From JBHICC01 sp046759385 (GTDB lineage Bacteria; Pseudomonadota; Gammaproteobacteria; Acidiferrobacterales; SPGG2), in contig JBHICC010000005.1 of NCBI GenBank assembly GCA_046759385.1, positions 1-64,000 of the forward strand: a DNA stretch of 64,000 bases. Direction: 5' to 3'. Shown here piece after piece: positions 1 to 7,483 of this stretch. Numbering within the stretch: position 1 is the first letter of the stretch; every line of letters begins with the position of its first letter. Both the position numbers and the translations under genes were made by a program. The notes under the pieces are model-generated. The model searched no databases. It was not told the origin of the DNA and saw only the letters and a list, made by a program, of their open reading frames with translations.

Positions 1-777
1 TATCCGGTCGGCAGTGAAATCAAGGATGGGTACCCACAGTTCGACCATAAGCTGCTGAAGCAGCTCGGCTGGTGGGATGACCTCACCCCAGCCGAGAAGC
101 AGGCGGCGGATGGCAAGAACTGGAAGACCGACCTCTCGGGCGGTATCCAGCGGGTAGCCATCAAGCATGGTACGGCACCATTCGGTAACGCGAAGGCCCG
201 TGCAGTCGTGTGGACCTTCCCGGATCCGGTGCCGATCCATCGCGAGCCGTTGTACACGCCACGGCGCGATCTGGTGCAGAAATACCGCACCTATGACGAC
301 CGTCACTTCTATCGTCTGCCCACCCGCTACTGGTCGATCCAACAGAATGACTTCACCGGGAAGTATCCGATGATTCTGACAAGTGGACGACTGGTCGAGT
401 ACGAGGGTGGCGGTGACGAGACCCGGGCCAATCCGTGGCTCGCGGAGCTGCAGCAGACAATGTTCGTCGAGATTCATCCGGCGGATGCGACGGCGCGCGG
501 TATCCGCGACGGACAGATGGTCTGGCTTGAAGGTGCCGAAGGGGCGAGGCTAAAGGTCATGGCGATGGTGACGCGTCGCGTGGCCGAGGGCGTCGCATTC
601 ATGCCGTTCCATTTCGGTGGCTGGTTGGAAGGGAAAGATCTCGGGGATAAGTATCCGGAAGGCACGCGGCCATACGTGTTGGGCGAAGCTGCCAACACGG
701 CGTTGACTTACGGCTACGACTCGGTGACACAGATGCAAGAGACGAAGTGCTCGCTGTGTCAGATCTCCCCTGCCTGA
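1..777 (+). CDS. fdhA: formate dehydrogenase catalytic (alpha) subunit, C-terminal part
   Basis: The window opens inside this gene, in frame from base 1; 258 C-terminal residues are visible before TGA. They correspond to the end of the molybdopterin oxidoreductase core and the molybdopterin-dinucleotide-binding domain (roughly visible residues 120-240, including PMILTSGRLVEY and FVEIHPADA). The protein oxidises formate to CO2 at a Mo- or W-bis-MGD centre. The selenocysteine/cysteine site and N-terminal Fe-S cluster lie outside the window. It is followed after 26 bases by the beta subunit and then lipoprotein and cytochrome b genes, which is the FDH-N/FDH3-like layout of a membrane-bound, respiratory, probably periplasm-facing enzyme. 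That orientation is inferred, because the Tat signal is not visible. Confidence 0.9.
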   Translation, partial: YPVGSEIKDGYPQFDHKLLKQLGWWDDLTPAEKQAADGKNWKTDLSGGIQRVAIKHGTAPFGNAKARAVVWTFPDPVPIHREPLYTPRRDLVQKYRTYDDRHFYRLPTRYWSIQQNDFTGKYPMILTSGRLVEYEGGGDETRANPWLAELQQTMFVEIHPADATARGIRDGQMVWLEGAEGARLKVMAMVTRRVAEGVAFMPFHFGGWLEGKDLGDKYPEGTRPYVLGEAANTALTYGYDSVTQMQETKCSLCQISPA

Positions 778-803
778 CCTAGCGATGACGAGGAGACATA
801 GCA

Positions 804-1388
804 ATGGCTAGAATGAAATTCCTCTGTGACGCGGAACGCTGCAATGAATGCAATGCTTGCGTTGTCGCGTGTAAAAACGAGAACGAGGTACCCTGGGGAG
901 TAAACCGGCGCCGTGTCGTGGTCCTTGACGATGGTGTGCCTGGGGAGAAGTCTATCTCAGTGGCTTGCATGCACTGTACGGACGCCCCATGCGCCGCTGT
1001 CTGCCCCGTGGACTGTTTCTATACCACGGACGACGGCATTGTTTTGCACGACAAGGATCTGTGCATCGGCTGTGGTTACTGCTTCTACGCGTGCCCGTTC
1101 GGCGCGCCGCAGTATCCGCAGCAGTCTGCGTTCGGTGTACGCGGCAAGATGGACAAGTGCACGTTCTGCGCCGGCGGACCTCTGCCAGACAACTCGGACG
1201 CCGAGTTCGAGAAGTATGGCCGCAACCGCATCGCCGAAGGGAAGCTCCCGCTTTGTGCGGAGATGTGTTCCACGAAGGCGCTTCTCGCCGGTGACGGTGA
1301 CTTGGTGGCCGATATCTACCGTCAACGCGTGATACGCCGCGGCGGTAGGCCCAAGACTTGGGGTTGGGAGACGGCCTACCCGGCCTAA
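804..1388 (+). CDS. fdhB: formate dehydrogenase iron-sulfur (beta) subunit
   Basis: This 194-residue ferredoxin-like electron-transfer subunit has four cysteine clusters that together fit four [4Fe-4S] centres: CNECNACVVAC near residues 13-23, CMHCTDAPCAAVCPVDC, CIGCGYCFYACPFG, and CTFCAGG with PLCAEMC. It would pass electrons from the catalytic subunit to the cytochrome b subunit encoded at 2000-3022. The length matches the short FDH3-type beta subunits rather than the roughly 290-residue E. coli FdnH, which carries a C-terminal membrane helix; no such helix is present here. An AGGAG-like ribosome site (GAGGAGA) precedes the ATG. Confidence 0.94.
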   Translation: MARMKFLCDAERCNECNACVVACKNENEVPWGVNRRRVVVLDDGVPGEKSISVACMHCTDAPCAAVCPVDCFYTTDDGIVLHDKDLCIGCGYCFYACPFGAPQYPQQSAFGVRGKMDKCTFCAGGPLPDNSDAEFEKYGRNRIAEGKLPLCAEMCSTKALLAGDGDLVADIYRQRVIRRGGRPKTWGWETAYPA

Positions 1389-1486
1389 GAACTGTGGTTG
1401 GGGAAGGGCGTGATGTTTGCGCCCTTCCCTATCCGCTTTTTTGGTTGTTCTTACTCCTGCCTCGGCAGAAGAAAAAGGAGGGCATT

Positions 1487-1684
1487 ATGTCCAGCAAATT
1501 ACTCGGGTTGCTGGTGCTTTCTGCTGTGCTCGCGGGACTCTCGGCGTGCTATGAATCACCGAGTGTCACCGTGTACGAGCCTGGTGTTTACAAAGGAGCA
1601 AGAGATCCGTTGCTCGCCAAGCTGCGGGATCCCGCGCATCAAGAAAAGCTGCAGCAGCGGTTTAAAGACGTTCAGGGCCGCTAA
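1487..1684 (+). CDS. small formate-dehydrogenase-operon lipoprotein
   Basis: This 65-residue protein has a classical lipoprotein signal: a Lys near the N-terminus, a hydrophobic stretch and the lipobox GLSAC, so the mature chain should start at a lipidated Cys of roughly 45 residues. An excellent Shine-Dalgarno (AAAAAGGAGGG) lies just upstream, which decides the ATG at 1487 over longer in-frame starts. It sits between fdhB and the gamma subunit gene in the same direction. The mature part (YESPSVTVYEPGVYKGARDPL) matches no family I can name. A structural or assembly role for the membrane-bound formate dehydrogenase is inferred from position only. Confidence 0.8.
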   Translation: MSSKLLGLLVLSAVLAGLSACYESPSVTVYEPGVYKGARDPLLAKLRDPAHQEKLQQRFKDVQGR

Positions 1685-1772
1685 GGTCGAACCCTAGCGG
1701 AAACGTCGGCGGCGGTAGTTGTCGTCTTGCCGCAGCCGTCCTGTGAGTTTACTAGGAGCGAGGAAGGGCGCC

Positions 1773-1973
1773 ATGGGAAGCAAACTGGTTTGCCTGTTGT
1801 TCGTAGTAGCGGGCACGATTGCGCTCGCAAGCTGCGCCAAGATTGAAGAGCCCTGGGTGCGTGCCGAGGATCAACTGCAAGCGGAGCGTTCCCGTTCCCT
1901 CGAGCAGCAGCAGGCGTTACGTCAGCGGCTGTTTTTGGACTCGGGCTATCGCAACAGCGATTGGGCGAATTAA
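1773..1973 (+). CDS. second small operon lipoprotein
   Basis: This 66-residue protein has a signal peptide ending in the lipobox ALASC, followed by a short, charged, Gln/Glu/Arg-rich segment predicted helical (DQLQAERSRSLEQQQALRQR). The ATG at 1773 is preceded by AGGAGCGAGGAAGGG. It follows the other lipoprotein gene by 88 bases and precedes fdhC by 26 bases, so it is almost certainly cotranscribed with the dehydrogenase. The two lipoproteins share the signal layout but not obvious mature sequence. The function is unknown; an accessory or anchoring part of the complex is a guess from context. Confidence 0.78.
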   Translation: MGSKLVCLLFVVAGTIALASCAKIEEPWVRAEDQLQAERSRSLEQQQALRQRLFLDSGYRNSDWAN

Positions 1974-1999
1974 CAGAGTTAACCACGGGAGACCGGGCT

Positions 2000-3022
2000 A
2001 TGTGCATATTTGCTAGAGACAAGACGGGCCGCGACGTAGTACGTCGTAATAAACGCCTGGCTATTTGGACCTTTGCTATTATTTTTATGGGTGTCGTAGT
2101 GATGCCGCTCGCGAGTTATGTTTACACCGCCGTATCGGCAGCGCAGGCCGCGGCCGAGAAGCAAACCAATCCGCGCGCGAACTACTGGCGTGCCGTGCGT
2201 GATGGCGTCACAGGATACACGGCCGTTCAAGGGCCAGAGACAAACGTTCTGATCCAGAATGGCGGTCAGAATTGGCGTCAGGTTCGCAATGGGCCGGTGG
2301 CGAGCATCATGCCGTGGGTCCTCGCCGCGGTGCTCGGTGCGCTTCTACTTTGGCTCATCATTCGCGGGCAGGTGAAAGTCGAGAGCGCCCCATCGGGGAG
2401 GACCGTTGCGCGCTGGAATACCGCTGAACGCGTGCTGCACTGGTACACAGCGATTCTTTTTGTACTGCTGGCGATTACGGGTCTGAGCCTGTTATTCGGC
2501 CGCGCCGCCCTCATTCCAGTACTGGGCCCGGCAGGCTTCACCGCCTGGGCCACATTTGCTATCTACGTTCACAATTATCTCAGCCCATTTTTCATCGTCG
2601 GTGTCGTGTTAGAGATCATTGTTTGGTTTCGACACAACCTTCCAGAGAAAGGCGATTGGGAATGGATAAAGCAAGGCGGTGGCTATATCGGCACAGGCAA
2701 GCATCCCCATACTGGACGCATCAACGCGGGCGAGAAGCTGTTTACGTTCTGGATCGGCTTGGTCGTGCTCGGTATCGCTGTATCTGTTACCGGTTTGTTC
2801 CTGCTTGGTTGGATCGGTAGTGGCATGCGCGAAACCATGCAGGTGGCCAACCTCATACACGCCGTTGCGGGCGTATTGTGGATCGCACTTATGTTGGGCC
2901 ACATTTATCTTGGCGCCTGGGGCGTGCAAGGTGCATTCAGCGCGATGTGGACCGGCGAGGTCAGCGAGGAATGGGCCAAGCAACACCACGACCTGTGGTA
3001 CGACGAAGCGAAGAAAGGCTAG
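2000..3022 (+). CDS. fdhC: formate dehydrogenase cytochrome b (gamma) subunit
   Basis: This 340-residue integral membrane cytochrome b556-type subunit should take electrons from the beta subunit and reduce quinone. The N-terminal part has one hydrophobic helix (about residues 18-40) and a soluble stretch, then a helix near 100-120. The conserved four-helix core follows, starting at RWNTAERVLHWYTA, with further His residues in the following helices (YVHNYLSPFF, NLIHAVAGVLWIALMLGHIYLGAWG) suitable as haem ligands. The frame is open from 1961, but the ATG at 2000 behind CGGGAGACCGGG gives the expected MCIFARDK start. A strong terminator follows 36 bases after the stop and closes the fdh operon. 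Confidence 0.93.
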   Translation: MCIFARDKTGRDVVRRNKRLAIWTFAIIFMGVVVMPLASYVYTAVSAAQAAAEKQTNPRANYWRAVRDGVTGYTAVQGPETNVLIQNGGQNWRQVRNGPVASIMPWVLAAVLGALLLWLIIRGQVKVESAPSGRTVARWNTAERVLHWYTAILFVLLAITGLSLLFGRAALIPVLGPAGFTAWATFAIYVHNYLSPFFIVGVVLEIIVWFRHNLPEKGDWEWIKQGGGYIGTGKHPHTGRINAGEKLFTFWIGLVVLGIAVSVTGLFLLGWIGSGMRETMQVANLIHAVAGVLWIALMLGHIYLGAWGVQGAFSAMWTGEVSEEWAKQHHDLWYDEAKKG

Positions 3023-3058
3023 TTAAAGAAGCCGCCCAGTTTGTTATTCAGCGTTCCC

Positions 3059-3095
3059 AGACAGGTCTGCGTTGTCCGCAGGCCTGTCTTTTTTT
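3059..3095 (+). terminator. intrinsic terminator of the fdh operon
   Basis: A 13-bp stem (AGACAGGTCTGCG pairing with CGCAGGCCTGTCT, with one G-T pair) closes a 5-base loop and runs directly into seven T residues. It lies 36 bases after the fdhC stop codon and before the next gene, so it probably separates the dehydrogenase operon from the downstream genes. Confidence 0.88.
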
Positions 3096-3156
3096 GGTAC
3101 GCCCTTGGCCCGATGATATTTCTGCGTCAACAAGCACCTAGCGAGCAGATAAAGGC

Positions 3157-3759
3157 ATGAAGGTGTTCCCGAAGGCGGTCCAAATGGCCATGCACACAGC
3201 CGGTGCGGCGGTAACCTGTGTGCCAGTCAAGCTGGACCAAAATCAATGGGAAACCGCGGTGTTCTTCCGCGTAGCGGGGCCGGAGTCGAAGCGAGATCGA
3301 CATATACTGGCCAAGGCCGAACGCCCGCTTCCGGTAGGTATGGAAGCCGACCTGTTGGCGTTGGAGCACGCGGCGGTGGTAACTATACGGGTCGAAGTCT
3401 TCACGTTGCCCGATAACCCGCTGACGGGCGAGATACTCATAACGCCAGGAAGCGCTTCGGTTCAGTTCGACACCTTGAAGCTGCTGTCGGAACAGCCAAG
3501 ACTGAGTTGGTTTTTCAGCGATCAAGACTTTCGCGTGCTCCACTCCCAGCAAAGCCCACTCGGTAGCGAGCAAGGTGTGGCCTTTGATGATCTGTTGCGC
3601 GATGCTGTGCGCCATGACGCACTAGTCCGCGCAACGGCTAAGTATGACGCGCAGGCCGCCCTTGGCGAGGTGGTGGAACACTACGAGTTCCGTGAGGGTG
3701 TAAGTCGCGCCGGTGCAGGCGCTGGCCGTACTTCTGGGGGCAAGCCCACAAGGCAATAG
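3157..3759 (+). CDS. hypothetical protein between fdh and moaDE
   Basis: This 200-residue soluble protein has no signal peptide or membrane helix. I do not recognise the family. The body is a mix of predicted beta-strands and helices (residues about 10-160, including WETAVFFRVAGPES and QPRLSWFFSDQDFRVL), and the tail is Gly/Arg/Ala-rich and probably disordered (GAGAGRTSGGKPTRQ). It lies 60 bases beyond the fdh terminator and just ahead of moaD on the same strand. Codon use matches its neighbours. A role in cofactor delivery or formate dehydrogenase maturation is only suggested by position. Confidence 0.72.
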   Translation: MKVFPKAVQMAMHTAGAAVTCVPVKLDQNQWETAVFFRVAGPESKRDRHILAKAERPLPVGMEADLLALEHAAVVTIRVEVFTLPDNPLTGEILITPGSASVQFDTLKLLSEQPRLSWFFSDQDFRVLHSQQSPLGSEQGVAFDDLLRDAVRHDALVRATAKYDAQAALGEVVEHYEFREGVSRAGAGAGRTSGGKPTRQ

Positions 3760-3818
3760 GCGTTTGTGGACGACCCAGGCGATGTTTCGATACTATTTCT
3801 CGTGACAGACAGGTCAGA

Positions 3819-4070
3819 ATGCTGATGTCGATTCAAGTCAGGTATTTTGCCGGGATGCGCGACCGCATGGGATGCGCCGATGACAGTATCGAAACCGACA
3901 ACGTGGTGACGGTAGCCGACGTGTGGGCGCGCGTGTCGGGCGACAAACCGTTTCCACCCAGCGTCCTTATTGCCGTTAACCACGAGTACACGGATATCAG
4001 CCACCCCGTGAAGGATGGCGATGAGGTGGCCTTCTTTCCACCGGTGACCGGAGGCGTGCCGTGCACATAG
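3819..4070 (+). CDS. moaD: molybdopterin synthase sulfur-carrier subunit MoaD, with extra tail
   Basis: This 83-residue ubiquitin-fold sulfur carrier donates dithiolene sulfur to MoaE for molybdopterin formation. The body matches MoaD (VRYFAGMRDRMG, VLIAVNHEY, VKDGDEVAFFPPVTGG). The functional Gly-Gly should be the C-terminus, because MoeB adenylates the last Gly, but here four residues follow (V80 P81 C82 T83) before TAG. The moaE start codon lies inside this tail. Either the tail is clipped by a protease or the carrier is not activated in the usual way. ATG codons at 3819 and 3825 are both possible behind ACAGG. Confidence 0.88.
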   Translation: MLMSIQVRYFAGMRDRMGCADDSIETDNVVTVADVWARVSGDKPFPPSVLIAVNHEYTDISHPVKDGDEVAFFPPVTGGVPCT

Positions 4071-4492
4071 AGTTGCGGGACACCAGTTTCAACCCCTGGG
4101 ATGAGCTCCAGCAGTATCAGTGCGGGCTGGGAGACATGTACGGGGCCACCGTAAGCTTTATCGGCACAATGCGCGATTTTAATGAAGGCGAGACCGTACA
4201 GTTGATGAAACTGGAGCATTACCCAGGGATGACCGAGAAGCACTTGCGCGAGATTGGCGAGCAAGCGCACGCGCGCTGGGATATTGTCGATGGTTTGGTC
4301 ATTCATCGTGTCGGCGTGCTGCGACCTGGTGATCCGATCGTGCTGATCGTTGTCTGGTCGGTACATCGCGCGGCGGCGTTTGCGGCCTGCCGTTATCTAA
4401 TTGAAGAGCTTAAATCGCGCGCGCCGTTTTGGAAGAAAGAAACGCTCGATGACGAGGCGCGTTGGGTAGAACACAACACGCCCGCCGCTTAA
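4061..4492 (+). CDS. moaE: molybdopterin synthase catalytic subunit MoaE
   Basis: This 143-residue large subunit of molybdopterin synthase converts cyclic pyranopterin monophosphate to molybdopterin with sulfur from MoaD. Hallmarks are FIGTMRDFNEGE, LEHYPGMTEKHL, HRVGVLRPGDPIVLI, the HR near 117 and the C-terminal APFWKKE with the catalytic lysine pair. The gene starts with GTG at 4061 and overlaps the end of moaD by 10 bases, implying translational coupling. Other Moco steps in this window are moaC (11727-12221); moaA, moaB and moeA are not seen. Confidence 0.94.
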   Translation: MHIELRDTSFNPWDELQQYQCGLGDMYGATVSFIGTMRDFNEGETVQLMKLEHYPGMTEKHLREIGEQAHARWDIVDGLVIHRVGVLRPGDPIVLIVVWSVHRAAAFAACRYLIEELKSRAPFWKKETLDDEARWVEHNTPAA

Positions 4493-4528
4493 TAGACCAA
4501 GAAACAACCTTAATAAAGCTTCATAATC

Positions 4529-4542
4529 CCTTGATATCAAGG
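4529..4542. repeat. perfect 14-bp palindrome, possible operator
   Basis: CCTTGATATCAAGG is a perfect palindrome, and with one bulged C it extends to TAATCC...GGATTA on both sides (4524-4546). It sits in the 152-base gap between moaE and the ankyrin gene and overlaps the -35 of the candidate promoter below, which is where a repressor dimer would bind. No regulator is identified. Confidence 0.5.
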
Positions 4543-4560
4543 ATTATTCTAGGTTATAGC
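4531..4560 (+). promoter_or_regulatory. candidate sigma70-like promoter
   Basis: TTGATA (4531-4536) is followed after 18 bases by TATAGC (4555-4560), and the first part lies inside the palindrome at 4529-4542. It would serve the ankyrin-repeat gene starting at 4645. The -10 match is only partial, so this is a tentative call. Confidence 0.3.
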
Positions 4561-4644
4561 CGAACCACTCTTCTGAGGTGCGGCGATACCCACGACAGAC
4601 TATGTTTTAGTTTGATTGTGTGCCGTCCAGCATCGATCGTGCTG

Positions 4645-5403
4645 ATGAAGATTGCCACTCGTCTGCTTCTTCTTTTTCTCAGTTGGATGCCGGTATCGCT
4701 GGCCTGGGCAGCACTAGACGATGATTGGCGATTCGCCATCGCCCGGCGTGATTTCGCCACCATTGAGCACCTGATTCCACAGGTCAACGACGTCAACCTA
4801 CCGGCACGGGACGGGCGCACGGCGTTGATGCTGGCGGCGAGTCACAATCGCATCGACTTGATGCGAAAGCTGCTGGGCGCCGGTGCGCGCGTGAATATCG
4901 AGAACCAACGGGGCGGCACTGCCTTGATGTATGCCGCCGTTACCGGAGACCCGGCGCCGATGCGCTTATTGCTTTCGCACGGCGCAGCCGTGAATGCGAC
5001 CAGCGACACCGGTTGGGGCGCACTGATGATTGTGTCCGCGAAGGGCTATATTGAAATTGTACAGCTACTGATTGCACACGGCGCAGAGGTCAACGTTCGC
5101 GACATTTACGGCTGGACACCCTTGATGAAAGCGGCTTTTGAGGGCCGTTTTGCAGTTGTGCGCTTATTGCTCGATCAGGAATCGGTGGACCTGCACGCCG
5201 TTGACGAAAATGGTGCCACCGCATTGCATCACGCGGCCGCGGTCGGCCATGTCAAGATCGCTCGGCTATTGATCGCTTACGGTGCCGATATAGAACGCAA
5301 AGACGGCGCTGGGCAAACCCCTCTAATGATAGCGGCAAAGCAAGGGCGAGCAGAGATGATCGATCTAATCAATCAATCGCTCGACAAGCAGGCGCTACAG
5401 TGA
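4645..5403 (+). CDS. exported ankyrin-repeat protein
   Basis: This 252-residue protein has a signal peptide (MKIATRLLLLFLSWMPVSLAWA, cleavage after AWA) followed by about six ankyrin repeats filling the mature chain. The repeats show the DGRTALMLAA, GGTALMYAAVTGD, GWTPLMKAAFEGR and GATALHHAAAVGH consensus. There is no other domain. A longer in-frame start exists at 4462 inside moaE, but the signal peptide at 4645 is the better choice. It is expected in the periplasm as a protein-binding scaffold; the partner is unknown. A second exported ankyrin protein is encoded at 9396-10592 beyond the ABC transporter. Confidence 0.86.
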   Translation: MKIATRLLLLFLSWMPVSLAWAALDDDWRFAIARRDFATIEHLIPQVNDVNLPARDGRTALMLAASHNRIDLMRKLLGAGARVNIENQRGGTALMYAAVTGDPAPMRLLLSHGAAVNATSDTGWGALMIVSAKGYIEIVQLLIAHGAEVNVRDIYGWTPLMKAAFEGRFAVVRLLLDQESVDLHAVDENGATALHHAAAVGHVKIARLLIAYGADIERKDGAGQTPLMIAAKQGRAEMIDLINQSLDKQALQ

Positions 5404-5428
5404 ATGCGGTTACCCTGTCCGATCGTCG

Positions 5429-6163
5429 TTAGCACAACACCTGCGTCTCACAGTACTCCGCTAATGTGTAAACTCGCGCCGCGGTAACCTCCTCACGGAC
5501 GTCAGTGGTTTTGTGCTCGAGTCGTAGGCGAAAGCCGAATTCCTTGAAAAACTTGTCGAACATATCGCCACCGTAAGTGCCTGTGGCATATAGCAATCCG
5601 TTTTTGTCGTCGTATTCAAGCGAGATCGCCGCTAAGGGTTGAGGCGCTGGCCCTCCCAACACGCGCGCACCTTGAGTCGGATCGTAGACGCTTTTCTCGG
5701 AGCAGCAGTAAATGATACGCGAGCGTTCGGCCTTGTTCTCGTCCTTGTCGAGAAAGTCCACGTTCTTATGCCGATAGTTTATAAAGCTCACCGATCGTGC
5801 AGGATGGGTCATGCGGTGCGCACAGATTGCCGAGAACGCGACCACCGAACGATTCGGCCCCACCCCACCTTGCCAACGATAGCTGTCACCGTCTTTGGTC
5901 TTAAGCGTCGTTCCCGCCGCCGTTGGCTTGCCGAGGTTCAAGAGAAAACAGGGCGTACTGATGTAGGGATAATGGAATATGTAGCTCTCACCTTCCTTGA
6001 GATCAGCGATCACAAGCGGCCGATCCCAATCATCAACAATCCGGGCGCGTCGGTAATGCCGCAAGGCGCCGTCTGAGCGAGCCAAGACGTTCGGGTTGGC
6101 GGTAATGAGTGCCACCGCCGAGGCACAGAGCTTCACAAAACTTCTTCTATTGAACTTACTCAT
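5429..6163 (-). CDS. Tat-exported Rieske-like protein with altered cluster ligand
   Basis: This 244-residue protein begins with a twin-arginine signal (NRRSFVKLC, then a hydrophobic stretch to about residue 29), so it is exported folded with a cofactor. A Rieske-like fold is indicated by the first ligand loop C114-A-H116 and a second loop IYCCSEKSVYDP followed by GGPAPQPLAAI, the usual GPAP end of Rieske loops. The second loop should read CxxH. Here Cys153 is followed by Cys-Ser-Glu156, so the second His ligand is replaced by Glu. I checked this against the nucleotides. The protein may hold a [2Fe-2S] centre with Glu ligation, another metal, or none. It lies divergently from the ABC importer. 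Confidence 0.75.
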   Translation of the reverse strand: MSKFNRRSFVKLCASAVALITANPNVLARSDGALRHYRRARIVDDWDRPLVIADLKEGESYIFHYPYISTPCFLLNLGKPTAAGTTLKTKDGDSYRWQGGVGPNRSVVAFSAICAHRMTHPARSVSFINYRHKNVDFLDKDENKAERSRIIYCCSEKSVYDPTQGARVLGGPAPQPLAAISLEYDDKNGLLYATGTYGGDMFDKFFKEFGFRLRLEHKTTDVREEVTAARVYTLAEYCETQVLC

Positions 6164-6385
6164 TCGCGACTGACTCCGGTTAATCGTAGACTCGCGGTGT
6201 CGCCAGAGACCTGATCGAACGGCGAACGCGGTGAGTCAATCATACAACGTAAGATAACGCAACTGGCTTCGTTGCGGTTTCCAGCAGCACTAAAACCTGA
6301 TGGCGTATCCCTTGGCAGCCATGTGAATTCGGTTGGCTCACACGTGCGTGGTTACGCATTTGTATGATAGAACTTGCTATGATCC

Positions 6386-7483
6386 ATGACGCGTATGTGT
6401 GTACGCATGTCTATCTGCGGTCCCGTTAACGGGTTGCTGCTCGCGTTTTTGGCGCTCGTCGGGCTATCGCTCGGCGCCACCGTTATGGCGGGCGAAGTCG
6501 GGCAGCGGGTTTTTGTGGACTCGGCGGGGCGTGAGGTTGCCGTACCACGCAATATCAAACGAGTCTATGCCGCCGGTCCTCCCGCTTCGATTATTTTGTA
6601 CACACTCGCGCCGGAGCAGCTCATTGGTTGGAATCGCCGCCCACGTCCGGCTGAAACAGCCTTCATGCCGGAGCGTTATGCGCAGCTGCCCGTGCTCGGG
6701 CGTCTGACGGGGCGGGGGAACACAGCCAATGTGGAAGTCGTGCTCAGGGCCGAACCAGATATTATTTTCGATTACGGTTCCGTGCGGACGACCTATATTT
6801 CACTCGCCAACCGAGTTCAGGAACAGATCCGCGTTCCGTACTTACTCATCGATGGTTCGTTCGGGAATATCCCGCAAGTTTACCGGCTGTTAGGCAAATT
6901 GCTGGGCAAGGAAGAGCGCGCTGAACAGCTTGCACGCTATGCTGAAGACACGCTTGCGCAAATACCGCGCCTGTTGAGAAACATTCCGCGAAGCAAACGG
7001 CCACGCATTTATTACGGCCGCCGACCAGACGGATTAGAAACTGGGCTCGGCGGTTCAATTAATGTCGAGCTGCTTGAGTTAGTCGGCGCGACGAACGTGG
7101 CTGCCGAGGGGGCGGGTCGTGGCGGCCTTACCTCAGTGTCTATCGAACAGATCTTGAAGTGGAACCCAGAGATTGTGTTGACACTCGAGCCACGTTTTTT
7201 TCGCTCAATATTTACCGACCCCCTATGGACGAATGTTGAGGCTGTACAGCGCCGCCGGGTTTATCTCGCGCCCAATCAGCCGTTCGGATGGTTCGATCGT
7301 CCGCCCTCGGTGAACCGGTTAATCGGTGTTAAATGGTTGCTTGCTGTGCTTTACCCCGATCACGTCGACTATGATCTACGGCTCGTGACGCGCGAGTTCT
7401 ATCGGATTTTTTACCATATTGATCTGAACGATCGGCAGCTCGACCAGTTGCTCCGGCGTGCCGTAGGGCCGGCCAGTGAATAA
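6386..7483 (+). CDS. ABC importer substrate-binding protein, MolA/FecB type
   Basis: This protein of up to 365 residues is a class III (TroA/BtuF-fold) periplasmic binding protein with an N-terminal signal (LLLAFLALVGLSLGATVMAG). The body starts with VFVDSAGREVAVPRNIKRVYAAGPP. The C-terminal lobe carries PFGWFDRPPSVNRLIGVKWL, which I associate with the MolA (Haemophilus HI1472) branch that binds molybdate or tungstate. The neighbours are moaDE, moaC and a Mo/W formate dehydrogenase, which supports oxyanion transport over haem, cobalamin or siderophore. ATG codons at 6386, 6395 and 6407 are all possible. The stop overlaps the permease start by 8 bases. Confidence 0.85.
   Translation: MTRMCVRMSICGPVNGLLLAFLALVGLSLGATVMAGEVGQRVFVDSAGREVAVPRNIKRVYAAGPPASIILYTLAPEQLIGWNRRPRPAETAFMPERYAQLPVLGRLTGRGNTANVEVVLRAEPDIIFDYGSVRTTYISLANRVQEQIRVPYLLIDGSFGNIPQVYRLLGKLLGKEERAEQLARYAEDTLAQIPRLLRNIPRSKRPRIYYGRRPDGLETGLGGSINVELLELVGATNVAAEGAGRGGLTSVSIEQILKWNPEIVLTLEPRFFRSIFTDPLWTNVEAVQRRRVYLAPNQPFGWFDRPPSVNRLIGVKWLLAVLYPDHVDYDLRLVTREFYRIFYHIDLNDRQLDQLLRRAVGPASE

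Noticed and set aside
4462..4644. Longer N-terminus of the first ankyrin protein
   Set aside because: It would overlap moaE and hide a clean signal peptide starting at 4645.
6258..6276. Inverted repeat CGCAAC-N7-GTTGCG before the importer gene as a ModE or Moco riboswitch site
   Set aside because: The arms do not resemble the ModE consensus, and I could not fold a Moco-type aptamer from the 222-base gap.
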